Source: Salegentibacter echinorum (GTDB lineage: Bacteria > Bacteroidota > Bacteroidia > Flavobacteriales > Flavobacteriaceae). Taken from it: DNA of 64,000 nucleotides. Location: positions 186,001 through 250,000 of the forward strand of contig NZ_FQVT01000002.1 of the NCBI RefSeq assembly GCF_900129445.1, written 5' to 3'. Below are positions 50,083-59,745 of this stretch, piece after piece; position 1 is the first letter of the stretch, and every line of letters starts with the position of its first letter. Made by a program: the position numbers and the translations under genes. The notes under the pieces were generated by a model. The model saw nothing but the letters and a program-made list of their open reading frames with translations. It ran no database searches and was not told the DNA's origin.

Positions 50083-52301
50083 AAAAATCACTACTTTTTA
50101 TTTTCCTTCTTCTGGCACTCCCCGGCATTGCCCAGGATAAGGATGATATAAAAGTGGGCCTTGTACTTAGCGGGGGTGGTGCGAAAGGCCTGGCGCATAT
50201 TGGCGCCCTAAAAGTGATTGAAGAAGCAGGAGTGCGCATAGATTATATTGGGGGAAGTAGTATGGGAGCTATTATTGGGGGATTATACGCTTCCGGATAC
50301 ACGGCACACCAATTAGATTCTATTTTTCAGGAAACCAATTTTAATATTTTAATTCAGGATGATATTCCGCGTAGCGCAAAAACTTTTTATGAAAAGGAAG
50401 ACGATGAGAAATATGCGATAACCCTGCCTTTCGACAATTTTAAAATTGGCTTGCCCACCGGACTTTCCAGGGGGCAGAATATTTATAATTTAATGTCACG
50501 ACTCACCCGGCATTTGGGAAATTTGGAAGATTTTAGCGAGCTTCCTATTCCTTTCTTTTGTATCGCTGCCAATGTAGAAACCGGGGAAGCGGTAGTTTTA
50601 GATAAAGGTTCGCTGGCACAGTCAGTATCTGCGAGTGGAGCTATACCTTCGGTTTTTAGTCCCGTGAAAATAAATGACCAACTGCTTATTGATGGGGGCG
50701 TAGCCAATAATTATCCGGTAGAAGAATTGCGTGATAGGGGTGCAGAGGTGATTATTGGGGTAGATGTGCAGGACAGCCTCGTTGATCGTGATAATCTAAA
50801 TAGTGTTTTTGATATTCTTACTCAAATTACCAATTTTAGGACGATTAGTGATATGAAGGAGAAAATTCCGAAGACAGATATTTATATTAAACCAGATATT
50901 AGAAATTTTTCGGTATTGTCTTTTGAAAAGGGACAGTCCATTATAGATTCGGGAACAGTAGCCGCCGATAAAAAACTTAGTAAACTTATAGCACTATCAG
51001 ACCGCCAAAAAGCACCTAAAAGAACTATTAAAATTCCCCGGGACGATACGCTCCAGGTAAGTTCGGTATCCTTAGAAGGAAATAACAACTATCCCCGCTC
51101 TTATATTATGGGGAAGTTAAAGCTGGATTATTTTACAGATTTTACTTACCAGGATTTAAACGAAGGTATTAATAACCTTTCGGCTACGGGAAATTTTAAC
51201 CGCTTAAACTATAGGTTAACGCCCAATGAAGATGACGATTATTATCGTCTTGCCTTGCAGGTTGAGGAAAGCGATAGTAAAAGCTACTTGCGCCTGGGCC
51301 TGCATTATGACGATTTATATAATATAGGTGCGCTAATAAATTTTACAAGAAAAAGTCTGTTATTTCCCAATGATGTAATCTCTTTCGATTTTGTGGTGGG
51401 AGAGCAGTTTCGATACAATTTTAATTATTATATCGACAAAGGTTTTTACTGGAGCATTGGCCTAAGGTCTCGCTACAATAATTTTAATAAAAATGTATCT
51501 TTCGATTTTGCCAGTGAAAATGCCGAATTGGAAGATATTGGTGTAAATAATATTAGCGTAGATTATAGGGATTTTACCAATCAGTTTTATGTAGAAACAC
51601 TTTTTAAGCAGGTATTTTCATTTGGGGTGGGAGCAGAACATAAATATTTAAAAATTACTTCGGAAACCTTAAATCCCGATCCTGATGGAAACGATGCGGC
51701 CTTCGAAAAGAGCCATTATTTTAGTACTTTTGGCTACCTAAAATACGACTCTTACGATAATAAATACTTTCCTAGCCGGGGAGTTTATTTTAACGGGGAT
51801 TTTCATTTGTATCTGTTTTCTTCAGATTTCAATGATAATTTTGCTGAATTTTCTATGACAAAAGGAGAGTTTGGTTATGCTTTTTCACCATTAAAGAATT
51901 TTGCCATACGCATGGGTGCTGAAGCTGGATTTAAAATTGGAAATGACGGGGTAAACACGCTCGATTTCTTCCTGGGGGGATATGGCAATAACTTTATCAA
52001 TAATTTTGTGCCATTTTACGGCTATGATTTTATAAGCCTTTCTGGTGATAGTTATATTAAAGGCTTAGTGGAGTTTGATTATGAACTTTTTAGAAAAAAT
52101 CATGTTATTGCCAGTGTAAATGTGGCTAATGTGGGGAATAAACTTTATTCTACAGGAAATTGGCTTAATTTACCCGACTATTCAGGTTATGCCCTGGGTT
52201 ATGGTATCGATACTTTTGTAGGGCCACTGGAAGTAAAATACTCCTATTCACCTGAAATTAAAACCAGCAACTGGTTCATTAGCCTGGGCTTCTGGTTTTA
52301 A
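50079..52301 (+). CDS. Patatin-like phospholipase fused to an Omp85-type barrel
   Basis: A 740-residue protein with a signal peptide (about 1-18, LALPGIAQ). The patatin domain (about 23-300) has the oxyanion loop SGGGAKGLAHIG, nucleophile Ser61 (GGSSMGA) and catalytic Asp205 (IDGGVANNYP). A POTRA-like segment (about 320-395) and a C-terminal beta barrel (about 400-740, ending in WFISLGFWF) follow. This is the PlpD/type Vd autotransporter layout, in which the phospholipase is held at or passed across the outer membrane. Many Bacteroidota carry it, with unknown physiological target. It overlaps uvrC by 4 bp (ATGA), though no functional link is known. Confidence 0.93.
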   Translation: MKKSLLFIFLLLALPGIAQDKDDIKVGLVLSGGGAKGLAHIGALKVIEEAGVRIDYIGGSSMGAIIGGLYASGYTAHQLDSIFQETNFNILIQDDIPRSAKTFYEKEDDEKYAITLPFDNFKIGLPTGLSRGQNIYNLMSRLTRHLGNLEDFSELPIPFFCIAANVETGEAVVLDKGSLAQSVSASGAIPSVFSPVKINDQLLIDGGVANNYPVEELRDRGAEVIIGVDVQDSLVDRDNLNSVFDILTQITNFRTISDMKEKIPKTDIYIKPDIRNFSVLSFEKGQSIIDSGTVAADKKLSKLIALSDRQKAPKRTIKIPRDDTLQVSSVSLEGNNNYPRSYIMGKLKLDYFTDFTYQDLNEGINNLSATGNFNRLNYRLTPNEDDDYYRLALQVEESDSKSYLRLGLHYDDLYNIGALINFTRKSLLFPNDVISFDFVVGEQFRYNFNYYIDKGFYWSIGLRSRYNNFNKNVSFDFASENAELEDIGVNNISVDYRDFTNQFYVETLFKQVFSFGVGAEHKYLKITSETLNPDPDGNDAAFEKSHYFSTFGYLKYDSYDNKYFPSRGVYFNGDFHLYLFSSDFNDNFAEFSMTKGEFGYAFSPLKNFAIRMGAEAGFKIGNDGVNTLDFFLGGYGNNFINNFVPFYGYDFISLSGDSYIKGLVEFDYELFRKNHVIASVNVANVGNKLYSTGNWLNLPDYSGYALGYGIDTFVGPLEVKYSYSPEIKTSNWFISLGFWF

Positions 52302-52709
52302 TTGCAGGTGCGATAGTCAGGAGTTTAAGTTTTTGGGAGCTTGTGAAATAAAAGAATTCTTTTCAAAGCACTTTAAATTAGTGGGCTAGAAATTAAATCA
52401 ATGATGACCACTAAGATTAGAATAAAGACTCTTTCCAAGGTTTAATTTCATTTTGAGCCGGGATTAAACAGGTGTTTATTAATAGTCCTGGTTAAATGTA
52501 TTTATAAATCAAAAACAATTAGCTTTTGAGAAAGAGTATGCTATATTCTTCAGAATAGTCGGAAATATAAATCACAAGGTTTTTACGTATTTATTAGTAT
52601 TTTTTGCTTAAAAATTCCCGATATTTGTTTTACAGCAAAAATTTATTGATAATAATATTATATTCTCAATAATCTTTTGGAAATTGAATTTAAAATTAAA
52701 CCTAAGATT
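52302..52709. other. Intergenic region upstream of the tyrosine-degradation genes
   Basis: A 408-bp AT-rich gap. I see no gene, RNA or clear repeat. An in-frame TTG at 52677 could extend the next gene by 11 residues, but the family starts at the ATG at 52710. Confidence 0.45.
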
Positions 52710-53867
52710 ATGCCTTTTTATCATAAACTGGGTAAGATCCCACATAAGCGTCATACGGTTTTTAAAAAGCCAGATGGCAGCCTGTATTACGAGCAACTCT
52801 TTGGAACTATTGGTTTCGATGGTATGTCTTCCAACCTCTATCACGAACATCGTCCTACCCAGGTAAAAGAAATAAAGGGAAGTTATAATGTTAAACCTAA
52901 AGTGGCCAGGGAAAACAATATTAAATCATACCGGTTTAAAGGTTTTCAGGTAAAACCAAACCCAGATTACCTGGAAAGTAGAAAAGTGATGCTCACCAAT
53001 GCCGATGTTGACATTACGCTGGCTTCCCCACAAGGTTCTACCGAGGATTATTTTTATAAAAATGCAGATTCAGACGAGTTGCTTTTTATCCATAAAGGAA
53101 GCGGAAAATTAAGAACACAACTGGGAAACCTGGATTTTAAGTATGGGGACTATCTTTTAATTCCCCGGGGAACAATTTATAAGATTGATTTTGATACCGA
53201 AGATAATAGGCTGTTTATTGTAGAATCCAGACACCCAATTTATACGCCCAAAAGATATCGAAACTGGTTTGGGCAGTTGTTGGAGCATTCACCATTTTGT
53301 GAACGCGACCTGCGCCAACCTTACGAATTGGAAACTAACGATGAAAAAGGGGATTTCCTTATAAAAGTTAAAAAACAAGGCGAAATTTTCGATATGGTAT
53401 ATGCTACCCATCCTTTTGATGTCGTTGGCTACGACGGTTATAACTATCCATATGCTTTTTCCATTCACGATTTCGAACCTATTACCGGTAGAATCCATCA
53501 GCCGCCGCCGGTACACCAAACTTTTGAAACTTCAGCCTTTGTAGTCTGTAGTTTTTGTCCCAGGAAATACGACTATCACCCAGATAGTATTCCTGCACCC
53601 TACAGCCATAGCAATATAGACAGCGATGAGGTTTTGTATTATGTAGATGGGGATTTTATGAGTAGAAATGATATTGAAGCCGGGCATATTTCATTGCATC
53701 CGGCAGGAATTCCGCATGGACCACATCCGGGGGCGGTAGAGCGTAGTATTGGCCAGGTAGAAACCGAAGAACTGGCGGTAATGGTAGATACCTTTAAGCC
53801 GCTAATGTTAACCGAGGACGCCATGAAGATAGCCGATGAGACCTATCACAAATCCTGGTTGGAATAA
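52710..53867 (+). CDS. hmgA: Homogentisate 1,2-dioxygenase
   Basis: A 385-residue cupin-fold, iron(II) enzyme that opens the ring of homogentisate to maleylacetoacetate in tyrosine and phenylalanine breakdown. The start MPFYHKLGKIPHKRHT is characteristic. Iron ligands lie in the C-terminal half, in HQPPPVHQTFETSAFV (His and Glu) and HPAGIPHGPHPGA (His). Length is slightly below the human enzyme (445), as in bacterial relatives. It precedes the 4-hydroxyphenylpyruvate dioxygenase gene, which makes its substrate. Confidence 0.95.
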   Translation: MPFYHKLGKIPHKRHTVFKKPDGSLYYEQLFGTIGFDGMSSNLYHEHRPTQVKEIKGSYNVKPKVARENNIKSYRFKGFQVKPNPDYLESRKVMLTNADVDITLASPQGSTEDYFYKNADSDELLFIHKGSGKLRTQLGNLDFKYGDYLLIPRGTIYKIDFDTEDNRLFIVESRHPIYTPKRYRNWFGQLLEHSPFCERDLRQPYELETNDEKGDFLIKVKKQGEIFDMVYATHPFDVVGYDGYNYPYAFSIHDFEPITGRIHQPPPVHQTFETSAFVVCSFCPRKYDYHPDSIPAPYSHSNIDSDEVLYYVDGDFMSRNDIEAGHISLHPAGIPHGPHPGAVERSIGQVETEELAVMVDTFKPLMLTEDAMKIADETYHKSWLE

Positions 53868-53872
53868 AAGTT

Positions 53873-53993
53873 GGCAGTCCCAGTTTTCAGTAGACAAAAT
53901 TAGAAACACCAAATATGCAACAACAGATTGCCGCGCTCCTTCGTCGCTCGCAGTGACCAGACCAGTTTGCAGTTGCAGTATTCAGTGAGCAGA
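53873..53993. repeat. CAGT-rich dispersed repeat between hmgA and hppD
   Basis: The 152-bp gap has clustered CAGT units (GGCAGTCCCAGTTTTCAGT, later CAGTTTGCAGTTGCAGT and TTCAGTGAGCAG) around a core GATTGCCGCGCTCCTTCGTC. The CAGT units recall the hairpin at 37326-37395. The core is a style of sequence often scattered through bacterial intergenic DNA. Confidence 0.55.
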
Positions 53994-54019
53994 AATTTCA
54001 AACACCAAACCACAAAACA

Positions 54020-55159
54020 ATGAACACAGATAACACTTCTTTAAAATTAGAAAAGGTGATGAAGGATGCCGAAGATTTTCTTCCCATCCTGGGCACCGAT
54101 TTTGTAGAACTATATGTAGGTAATGCCAAGCAGTCTGCCTATTATTATCAGCACGCCTGGGGTTTTCAACCTATAGCATACTCGGGATTGGAAACCGGTA
54201 GAAAGGATAGCGTTTCCTATGTGTTGCAGCAAGGCAAAATTCGTATTGTACTCACTTCCCCCCTGCAACCCGAAGGAAATATTAATGCCCATATCAATAA
54301 ACATGGGGATGGAGTAAAAGTAATTGCACTTTGGGTTGACGATGCAAAAAAGAGCTATAAAGAAACCACAAAAAGAGGGGCAAAATCCTATGTAGAGCCT
54401 TATGAACTTGAAGATGATCATGGGAAAGCGGTGATTTCGGGAATTCATACTTATGGAGAAACTGTGCACCTGTTTGTGGAAAGGAAAAATTATGAAGGAC
54501 CCTTTTTGCCCGGTTATAAAACCTATGCACCCCTGGTGACCAGTGAAGATAACGGTCTAAAATATATAGATCATATGGTTGGTAACGTAGGCTGGAACGA
54601 AATGAATAAATGGGTAAAGTTCTATGCCGAGGTGATGGGGTTTGCACAAATGCTTTCTTTTGATGACAAGGATATTTCAACAGATTATACGGCGCTTATG
54701 AGCAAAGTGATGAGCAACGGCAACGGAAGGATAAAGTTTCCCATTAACGAGCCTGCCGAAGGAAAGAAAAAGTCACAGATTGAAGAATATATAGATTTTT
54801 ACAATGGTGCCGGTGTACAGCATATTGCCCTTGCGACAGATAATATTATAAAAACCGTTACTCAATTGCGGGACCGCGGGGTGGAGTTTTTGTATGTTCC
54901 AGACACTTATTACGAAACTTTATTAGACAGGGTAGGAGAAATTGATGAAGATTTAGAACCGCTAAAAGAACTGGGGGTTTTGGTAGATAGGGATGATGAA
55001 GGCTATTTATTACAGATTTTCACCAAGCCTGTTTTAGACCGGCCAACCATGTTTTTTGAGATCATCCAGCGAAAAGGAGCTCAATCTTTTGGAAAAGGAA
55101 ACTTTAAAGCGCTATTTGAAGCTATTGAAAGAGAACAGGATTTGCGAGGAAATCTTTAA
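54020..55159 (+). CDS. hppD: 4-Hydroxyphenylpyruvate dioxygenase
   Basis: A 379-residue non-heme iron enzyme converting 4-hydroxyphenylpyruvate to homogentisate. It has the two-lobed vicinal-oxygen-chelate fold: the first lobe begins LGTDFVELYVGNAKQSAYYYQHAWGF. The second lobe carries the iron ligands His in IDHMVGNVGWNEM, His in GVQHIALATDNI and Glu in MFFEIIQRKGAQSFGKGNFKALFEAIE. The C-terminal ERE..LRGNL helix gates the active site. It probably forms one operon with hmgA. Confidence 0.95.
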   Translation: MNTDNTSLKLEKVMKDAEDFLPILGTDFVELYVGNAKQSAYYYQHAWGFQPIAYSGLETGRKDSVSYVLQQGKIRIVLTSPLQPEGNINAHINKHGDGVKVIALWVDDAKKSYKETTKRGAKSYVEPYELEDDHGKAVISGIHTYGETVHLFVERKNYEGPFLPGYKTYAPLVTSEDNGLKYIDHMVGNVGWNEMNKWVKFYAEVMGFAQMLSFDDKDISTDYTALMSKVMSNGNGRIKFPINEPAEGKKKSQIEEYIDFYNGAGVQHIALATDNIIKTVTQLRDRGVEFLYVPDTYYETLLDRVGEIDEDLEPLKELGVLVDRDDEGYLLQIFTKPVLDRPTMFFEIIQRKGAQSFGKGNFKALFEAIEREQDLRGNL

Positions 55160-55469
55160 AACACATTAAAAATGAACTAAACTAAAATTTATTAGTTAAA
55201 AATTTGATTATCTGTAAATTATTGCGTTAAACTGAATTTTTGTATTGCTTTTGCTTACAAAAATGTAGAATTTTGCGCTCGCATTTTTGGAGTGGTTACC
55301 TTAAGTGTGATTAAATTTTTTCATAATTTAAGTTTTAGTTGGTTAATAAGACAAAAAACCCCGTCATTAAGGTGACGGGGTTTTTGTTTTTCAACTGTTT
55401 GGAATAAAAATTGTAAATATGTAAATCCAAACGGGAATTCCCGTGCTCAATATTCATTAAATTCGAGTT
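55160..55469. other. Intergenic region with a terminator
   Basis: A 310-bp gap. Apart from the terminator at 55354-55385 I see no gene or repeat. Confidence 0.5.
55354..55385. terminator. Intrinsic terminator after hppD
   Basis: AAAAACCCCGTCA (55354-55366) pairs perfectly with TGACGGGGTTTTT (55373-55385) around a 6-nt loop, with TGTTTTT following. It is symmetrical enough to act in both directions. Confidence 0.9.
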
Positions 55470-56255
55470 ATGACAAAAGGATTTTTTACAATTGCCATTA
55501 GTATATTTCTTCTAAGTCTCCCCGGTATAACCCAAGCCCAAAAGCCTGCTTACCAGGCTGGAGAATGGTTTAAATTTCGTATTCATTATGGTCCATTTAA
55601 TGCCAGTTTTGCAACCTTGCAGGTAGAAGACGCAAGGCTTAAGGGTAATGATGTCTATCACGTAAAAGGAGAAGGTAAATCTACGGGTTTATTGCATTGG
55701 TTTTTTAAAGTAGATGATGATTACCAGAGCTATATTGATAAAGAAACCGGCAGACCGCATCGTTTTATTCGTAAAATAAACGAAGGGGGACATACAAAAG
55801 ATCTGGAAATAGATTTTGATCACGATAGCCACAAGGCTTATGTTTTTGACAGAAAACATAACGAAAGGGATACATATACTACCAAACCCAAAGTTCATGA
55901 CATGCTTTCTGCATTTTATCATTTTAGGAATAATATTGAAAATGATAAATTAAGAGAAGGTGATGAAATGCACCTTAATATGTTTATGGATGATGAAAAC
56001 ATAGACTTTAAGCTTAAATTTTTGGGTCGGGAAACTATAAGTACCAAATTTGGAAAAGTAGCCACGCTAAAATTTAGACCTTATGTCATGGCCGGTAGGG
56101 TTTTTAAAGAAAAAGAAAGCCTTACTTTGTGGGTTAGCGACGATGCCAATAAAATCCCTATAAAAATAAAAGCAAATCTCGCTATAGGTTCCCTGGATGC
56201 AGATCTGGATGCTTATAAAGGTTTAAAGCATCCGTTTGAGATAATAATCGATTAG
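55470..56255 (+). CDS. DUF3108 domain-containing secreted protein
   Basis: A 261-residue protein with a signal peptide (about 1-23, ...SLPGITQAQ). The DUF3108 domain fills the rest: AGEWFKFRIHYGPFNASFATLQV, then GEGKSTGLLHWFFKVDDDYQSYID, and the end LTLWVSDDANKIPIKIKANLAIGSLDADLD. The beta-rich pattern recalls LolA/LolB- or MucB-like periplasmic folds, but no biochemical role is established to my knowledge. It lies upstream of an M23 peptidase gene in the same direction, an arrangement I believe is common in Flavobacteriia. Confidence 0.88.
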   Translation: MTKGFFTIAISIFLLSLPGITQAQKPAYQAGEWFKFRIHYGPFNASFATLQVEDARLKGNDVYHVKGEGKSTGLLHWFFKVDDDYQSYIDKETGRPHRFIRKINEGGHTKDLEIDFDHDSHKAYVFDRKHNERDTYTTKPKVHDMLSAFYHFRNNIENDKLREGDEMHLNMFMDDENIDFKLKFLGRETISTKFGKVATLKFRPYVMAGRVFKEKESLTLWVSDDANKIPIKIKANLAIGSLDADLDAYKGLKHPFEIIID

Positions 56256-56554
56256 TGCTATTAGAATTTTCGTTTAGCGTAAATAAATATCGGTTTTAGC
56301 CGTTAACAAAATGAAGTACGGGTGGGCTTCATTGTAGAAAACAAACCAATTTTATTGCAAACCTTTACAATTATTCATTCTAATAAGATTTATTTAAGAA
56401 AATATAAGGTGGTAAAAAATGCATTATGTAATTTTGAAATCCTAAAAACAAAAATTGCTCGTAATTTTTATGCTTTTTTAGAGACTAAAATTGCGTTATT
56501 AGGAGTAATCAAAAGTATGCGCAAAACCAAAGTTTAACACCCCAAATAGAAAAT
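56256..56554. other. Intergenic region between DUF3108 and M23 genes
   Basis: About 300 bp, AT-rich. A 71-codon open frame beginning at a GTG-type start (56322-56537) has no recognisable features and is not accepted as a gene. No repeat is seen. Confidence 0.4.
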
Positions 56555-57799
56555 TTGCTGAAATTGAAGAGATTAAGTTACCTGTTAGTTTTAATGTTGG
56601 CCTTAGTGGCATGTGAAGATGATGTAAAGGACACAGCAGTAAAAGAAAAAGTCGAAAAAGTAGCACCAGAGCCCATAGAGAAAAAGTTTGGTTTTGTGCT
56701 GAATGATTTTGAAGTTGTAAAAGGAGTAGTAGAATCGGGCGATAGTTTTGGTTATCTTTTAGATCAACAAGGTGTAGATCGTGGCAAAATCTATGAAATT
56801 TCCCAAAAAGTAAAAGATACTTTTAATCCTGCAAGAATTACAGCAGGAAAGAAATACATGATCCTAAAAGCCAAAGACTCTGCTAAAACACCGCAGTATT
56901 TTGTTTATCAAAATGATAAAATTAATTATACGGTAGTAGGTATTGGAGATAGTATTAGTGCAGTTAAAAAGAAGCGTCCTGTAAGTGTAAAAAGACGCAA
57001 AATTTCGGGTGTTATTGCCTCCTCTCTTTCAGAAGCCGTGCAGGAGCAGGGTTTAAGTAACCTGGTAATGTATCGACTTTCTGATATCTACCAATGGAGT
57101 ATCGACTTTTTTAAACTTCAGAAGGGAGATCAATTTAAAATGATTTATTCTGAAAAATATATTGACGATACGATTTTTGCTGGAATAGAAAATGTAGAAG
57201 CAGCAGTTTTTAAACACGGCGACCGTCCTTTCTATGCTTTTGAATATGAGATTGATTCGATCACCGGAAAGTCCAGTTTCTATGACGAAGAAGCAAAGGC
57301 TTTACAGAGTTTCTTTTTAAAAGCACCACTTAATTATAGCAGGATTTCCTCGCGATATACCAAAAGAAGGTTTCACCCGGTTCAAAAACGATGGAAAGCC
57401 CACCTGGGAACAGATTATGCCGCTGCGACGGGTACACCAATTGTAAGCACGGCAGATGGTAGGGTAATCGCATCCAGCTATACTTCCGGAAACGGAAACT
57501 ATGTGAAAGTAAAGCATAACGATAAATACACCACGCAATATTTACATATGAGCAAGCGCAATGTTAAAAACGGGGCGCGCGTGAAACAAGGCGATGTGAT
57601 AGGTTATGTGGGAAGTACTGGTTTGGCAACCGGCCCCCATGTTTGTTACCGTTTCTGGGTTCATGGTAAACAGGTAGATCCTTATCGCCAAAACCTACCA
57701 ACGGCAAAAAAGCTGGCAGCAAATGAAAAAGAAAACTATTTTGCAGCTATTAAAGACTTAAGGAAAACACTTGATGATATCCCCTATAAGGAAATGTAA
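56555..57799 (+). CDS. M23 family metallopeptidase (peptidoglycan hydrolase), lipoprotein
   Basis: A 414-residue lipoprotein; lipobox LALVACEDD (Cys20). The signal peptide requires a TTG start (56555, or TTG 56564), as the first ATG lies inside the hydrophobic stretch. Middle OapA/LysM-like regions (about 40-240) precede the LytM/M23 domain (about 255-385). Zinc ligands His283 and Asp287 (HLGTDYAA) are present. The last ligand motif, normally H-x-H, reads His362-V-Cys364 (GPHVCYRFW), so Cys may be the ligand or the site may be altered. It probably cleaves cross-bridges or regulates amidases at the cell wall. Confidence 0.9.
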   Translation: MLKLKRLSYLLVLMLALVACEDDVKDTAVKEKVEKVAPEPIEKKFGFVLNDFEVVKGVVESGDSFGYLLDQQGVDRGKIYEISQKVKDTFNPARITAGKKYMILKAKDSAKTPQYFVYQNDKINYTVVGIGDSISAVKKKRPVSVKRRKISGVIASSLSEAVQEQGLSNLVMYRLSDIYQWSIDFFKLQKGDQFKMIYSEKYIDDTIFAGIENVEAAVFKHGDRPFYAFEYEIDSITGKSSFYDEEAKALQSFFLKAPLNYSRISSRYTKRRFHPVQKRWKAHLGTDYAAATGTPIVSTADGRVIASSYTSGNGNYVKVKHNDKYTTQYLHMSKRNVKNGARVKQGDVIGYVGSTGLATGPHVCYRFWVHGKQVDPYRQNLPTAKKLAANEKENYFAAIKDLRKTLDDIPYKEM

Positions 57800-57925
57800 A
57801 TAACTGTTTAAATCAACCTGGTTTTAACAGGATATGATTGTTTTAAAAACATATTTTTCTAATTAAGCTTTCTTTTTGCAAGCTCAATTAGCGATAAATA
57901 ATAGATAAATTTTAAGAGCATTACT

Positions 57926-59563
57926 ATGAGAAGTATAAACCCTACGCAGACTTCAGCCTGGACAGCATTAAAAGATCATTTTAACGAGATGCAAAACCAG
58001 CAGTTGAAAGATTTGTTTAAAGAAGATCCAGAGAGAGCTTCTAAATTTAGTATTGCCTGGGAAGATTTTTACCTCGATTACAGTAAAAACCGATTAACTA
58101 CAAAAACCCGTGAGCTTTTATTAAAGTTAGCTGAAGAATGTGATCTTAAAACCGCAATCGACTCCTACTTTAAGGGAGATGCTATTAACCAGACTGAAAA
58201 CAGGGCTGTACTACATACCGCTTTAAGAGCTCCTGCTAATAAAGAAGTTATGGTAGATGGAGAGAATGTGGTGCCAGAGGTTCAGGAAGTTAAGAAGAAG
58301 ATAGAAAAATTCTCACAAGCTGTAATTAGCGGTGAGAAAAAAGGCTTTACGGGAAAAGCTTTTACCGATGTGGTGAATATTGGTATTGGTGGGTCAGATC
58401 TTGGCCCTGCAATGGTCACCGAGTCTTTAAAATATTACCAAAATCATCTAAATGTACATTTTGTTTCTAATGTGGACGGAGATCACGTACATGAAACCTT
58501 AAAAGAATTAAACCCTGAAACGACCTTATTTTTAATTGTTTCTAAGACCTTTACCACGCAAGAGACCTTAACCAATGCTATGACCATAAGAAATTGGTTT
58601 AGAAAATCGGCTCCACAAGAGGCAGTATCAGAACATTTTGTAGCAGTTTCTACCAATCTTAAAAACGTAGAGGAGTTTGGGATCGCTGTAGAGAATGTAT
58701 TTCCCATGTGGGATTGGGTTGGTGGCAGGTTTTCACTTTGGAGTGCCGTGGGACTTTCTATAAGCCTTGCTGTTGGATATGCTAATTTTGAAGCTATGCT
58801 AAAAGGTGCCCATAAAATGGATACACATTTTAAAGATGCCGATTTTAAGGAAAATATTCCCGTGCAATTAGCGCTACTAAGCGTTTGGTATAACAATTTT
58901 TATAAAGCCGAAAGTGAAGCAGTAATACCTTATACCCAATATCTAAACAGCTTGCCGGCTTATTTACAACAGGCTGTTATGGAAAGTAATGGTAAAAGTG
59001 TAGATAGAAACGGGGAGAAGGTGAACTATCAAACCGGTACTATTATATGGGGAGAGCCGGGCACCAATTCCCAGCACGCCTTTTTTCAATTAATTCACCA
59101 GGGAACTAAATTGATTCCGGCAGATTTTATTGGTTATAAAAAATCTCTGCACGGCGATACAGATCATCATCAAAAATTAATGGCCAACTTTTTTGCTCAA
59201 ACCGAAGCCTTGCTTCAGGGGAAAACAGGGCAGGAAGTAAAAAAAGAGTTGGAAGCACAGGGTTTATCTCAGGAAGCTATCGAAAAATTAGTGCCTTTTA
59301 AAGAATTTGAAGGGAATAAACCTACCAATACATTGCTTATTGATAAACTAGAGCCGGGGTCTTTGGGGAAATTAATAGCAATGTATGAGCATAAAATCTT
59401 TGTACAGGGAGTGATCTGGAACATATTTAGTTATGACCAATGGGGTGTAGAGCTGGGAAAACAACTGGCGAGCAATATTCTTAAGGAAATTGAGGATAAA
59501 AATATAAATAATCACGATTCTTCAACAAAAAGCCTCCTAAATGTGTTTTTAGCACAAAAATAA
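57926..59563 (+). CDS. pgi: Glucose-6-phosphate isomerase
   Basis: A 545-residue cytoplasmic enzyme interconverting glucose-6-P and fructose-6-P. Family blocks are clear: [45 protein letters not shown], the PGI signature region [20 protein letters not shown], and [20 protein letters not shown] with the catalytic Glu/His. Length is standard. It connects fructose-6-P, derived from GlcNAc-6-P breakdown, to glycolysis and gluconeogenesis, though it is not part of the amino-sugar locus. Confidence 0.97.
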   Translation: MRSINPTQTSAWTALKDHFNEMQNQQLKDLFKEDPERASKFSIAWEDFYLDYSKNRLTTKTRELLLKLAEECDLKTAIDSYFKGDAINQTENRAVLHTALRAPANKEVMVDGENVVPEVQEVKKKIEKFSQAVISGEKKGFTGKAFTDVVNIGIGGSDLGPAMVTESLKYYQNHLNVHFVSNVDGDHVHETLKELNPETTLFLIVSKTFTTQETLTNAMTIRNWFRKSAPQEAVSEHFVAVSTNLKNVEEFGIAVENVFPMWDWVGGRFSLWSAVGLSISLAVGYANFEAMLKGAHKMDTHFKDADFKENIPVQLALLSVWYNNFYKAESEAVIPYTQYLNSLPAYLQQAVMESNGKSVDRNGEKVNYQTGTIIWGEPGTNSQHAFFQLIHQGTKLIPADFIGYKKSLHGDTDHHQKLMANFFAQTEALLQGKTGQEVKKELEAQGLSQEAIEKLVPFKEFEGNKPTNTLLIDKLEPGSLGKLIAMYEHKIFVQGVIWNIFSYDQWGVELGKQLASNILKEIEDKNINNHDSSTKSLLNVFLAQK

Positions 59564-59745
59564 GCGTTTTGTTAACAATGTGTGCAAATCAATAGTTTCC
59601 AAAAATCTATTTAGTTAAAAAATTGTTTTAGTTTTGCGGTGAAAAAGGTGGGAAAGTTAAAATTCTTAACATTCTGGTAAACTCAGATTTATAAGATTTT
59701 AGTTCTTTTGCACCAAATTTAAAACTCAAACAAACAATTTAAAAA

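Noticed and set aside
56322-56537. 71-codon open frame between the DUF3108 and M23 genes
   Set aside because: It has no recognisable motif, no ATG at its start and an AT-rich, Lys/Ile-rich composition like translated intergenic DNA.
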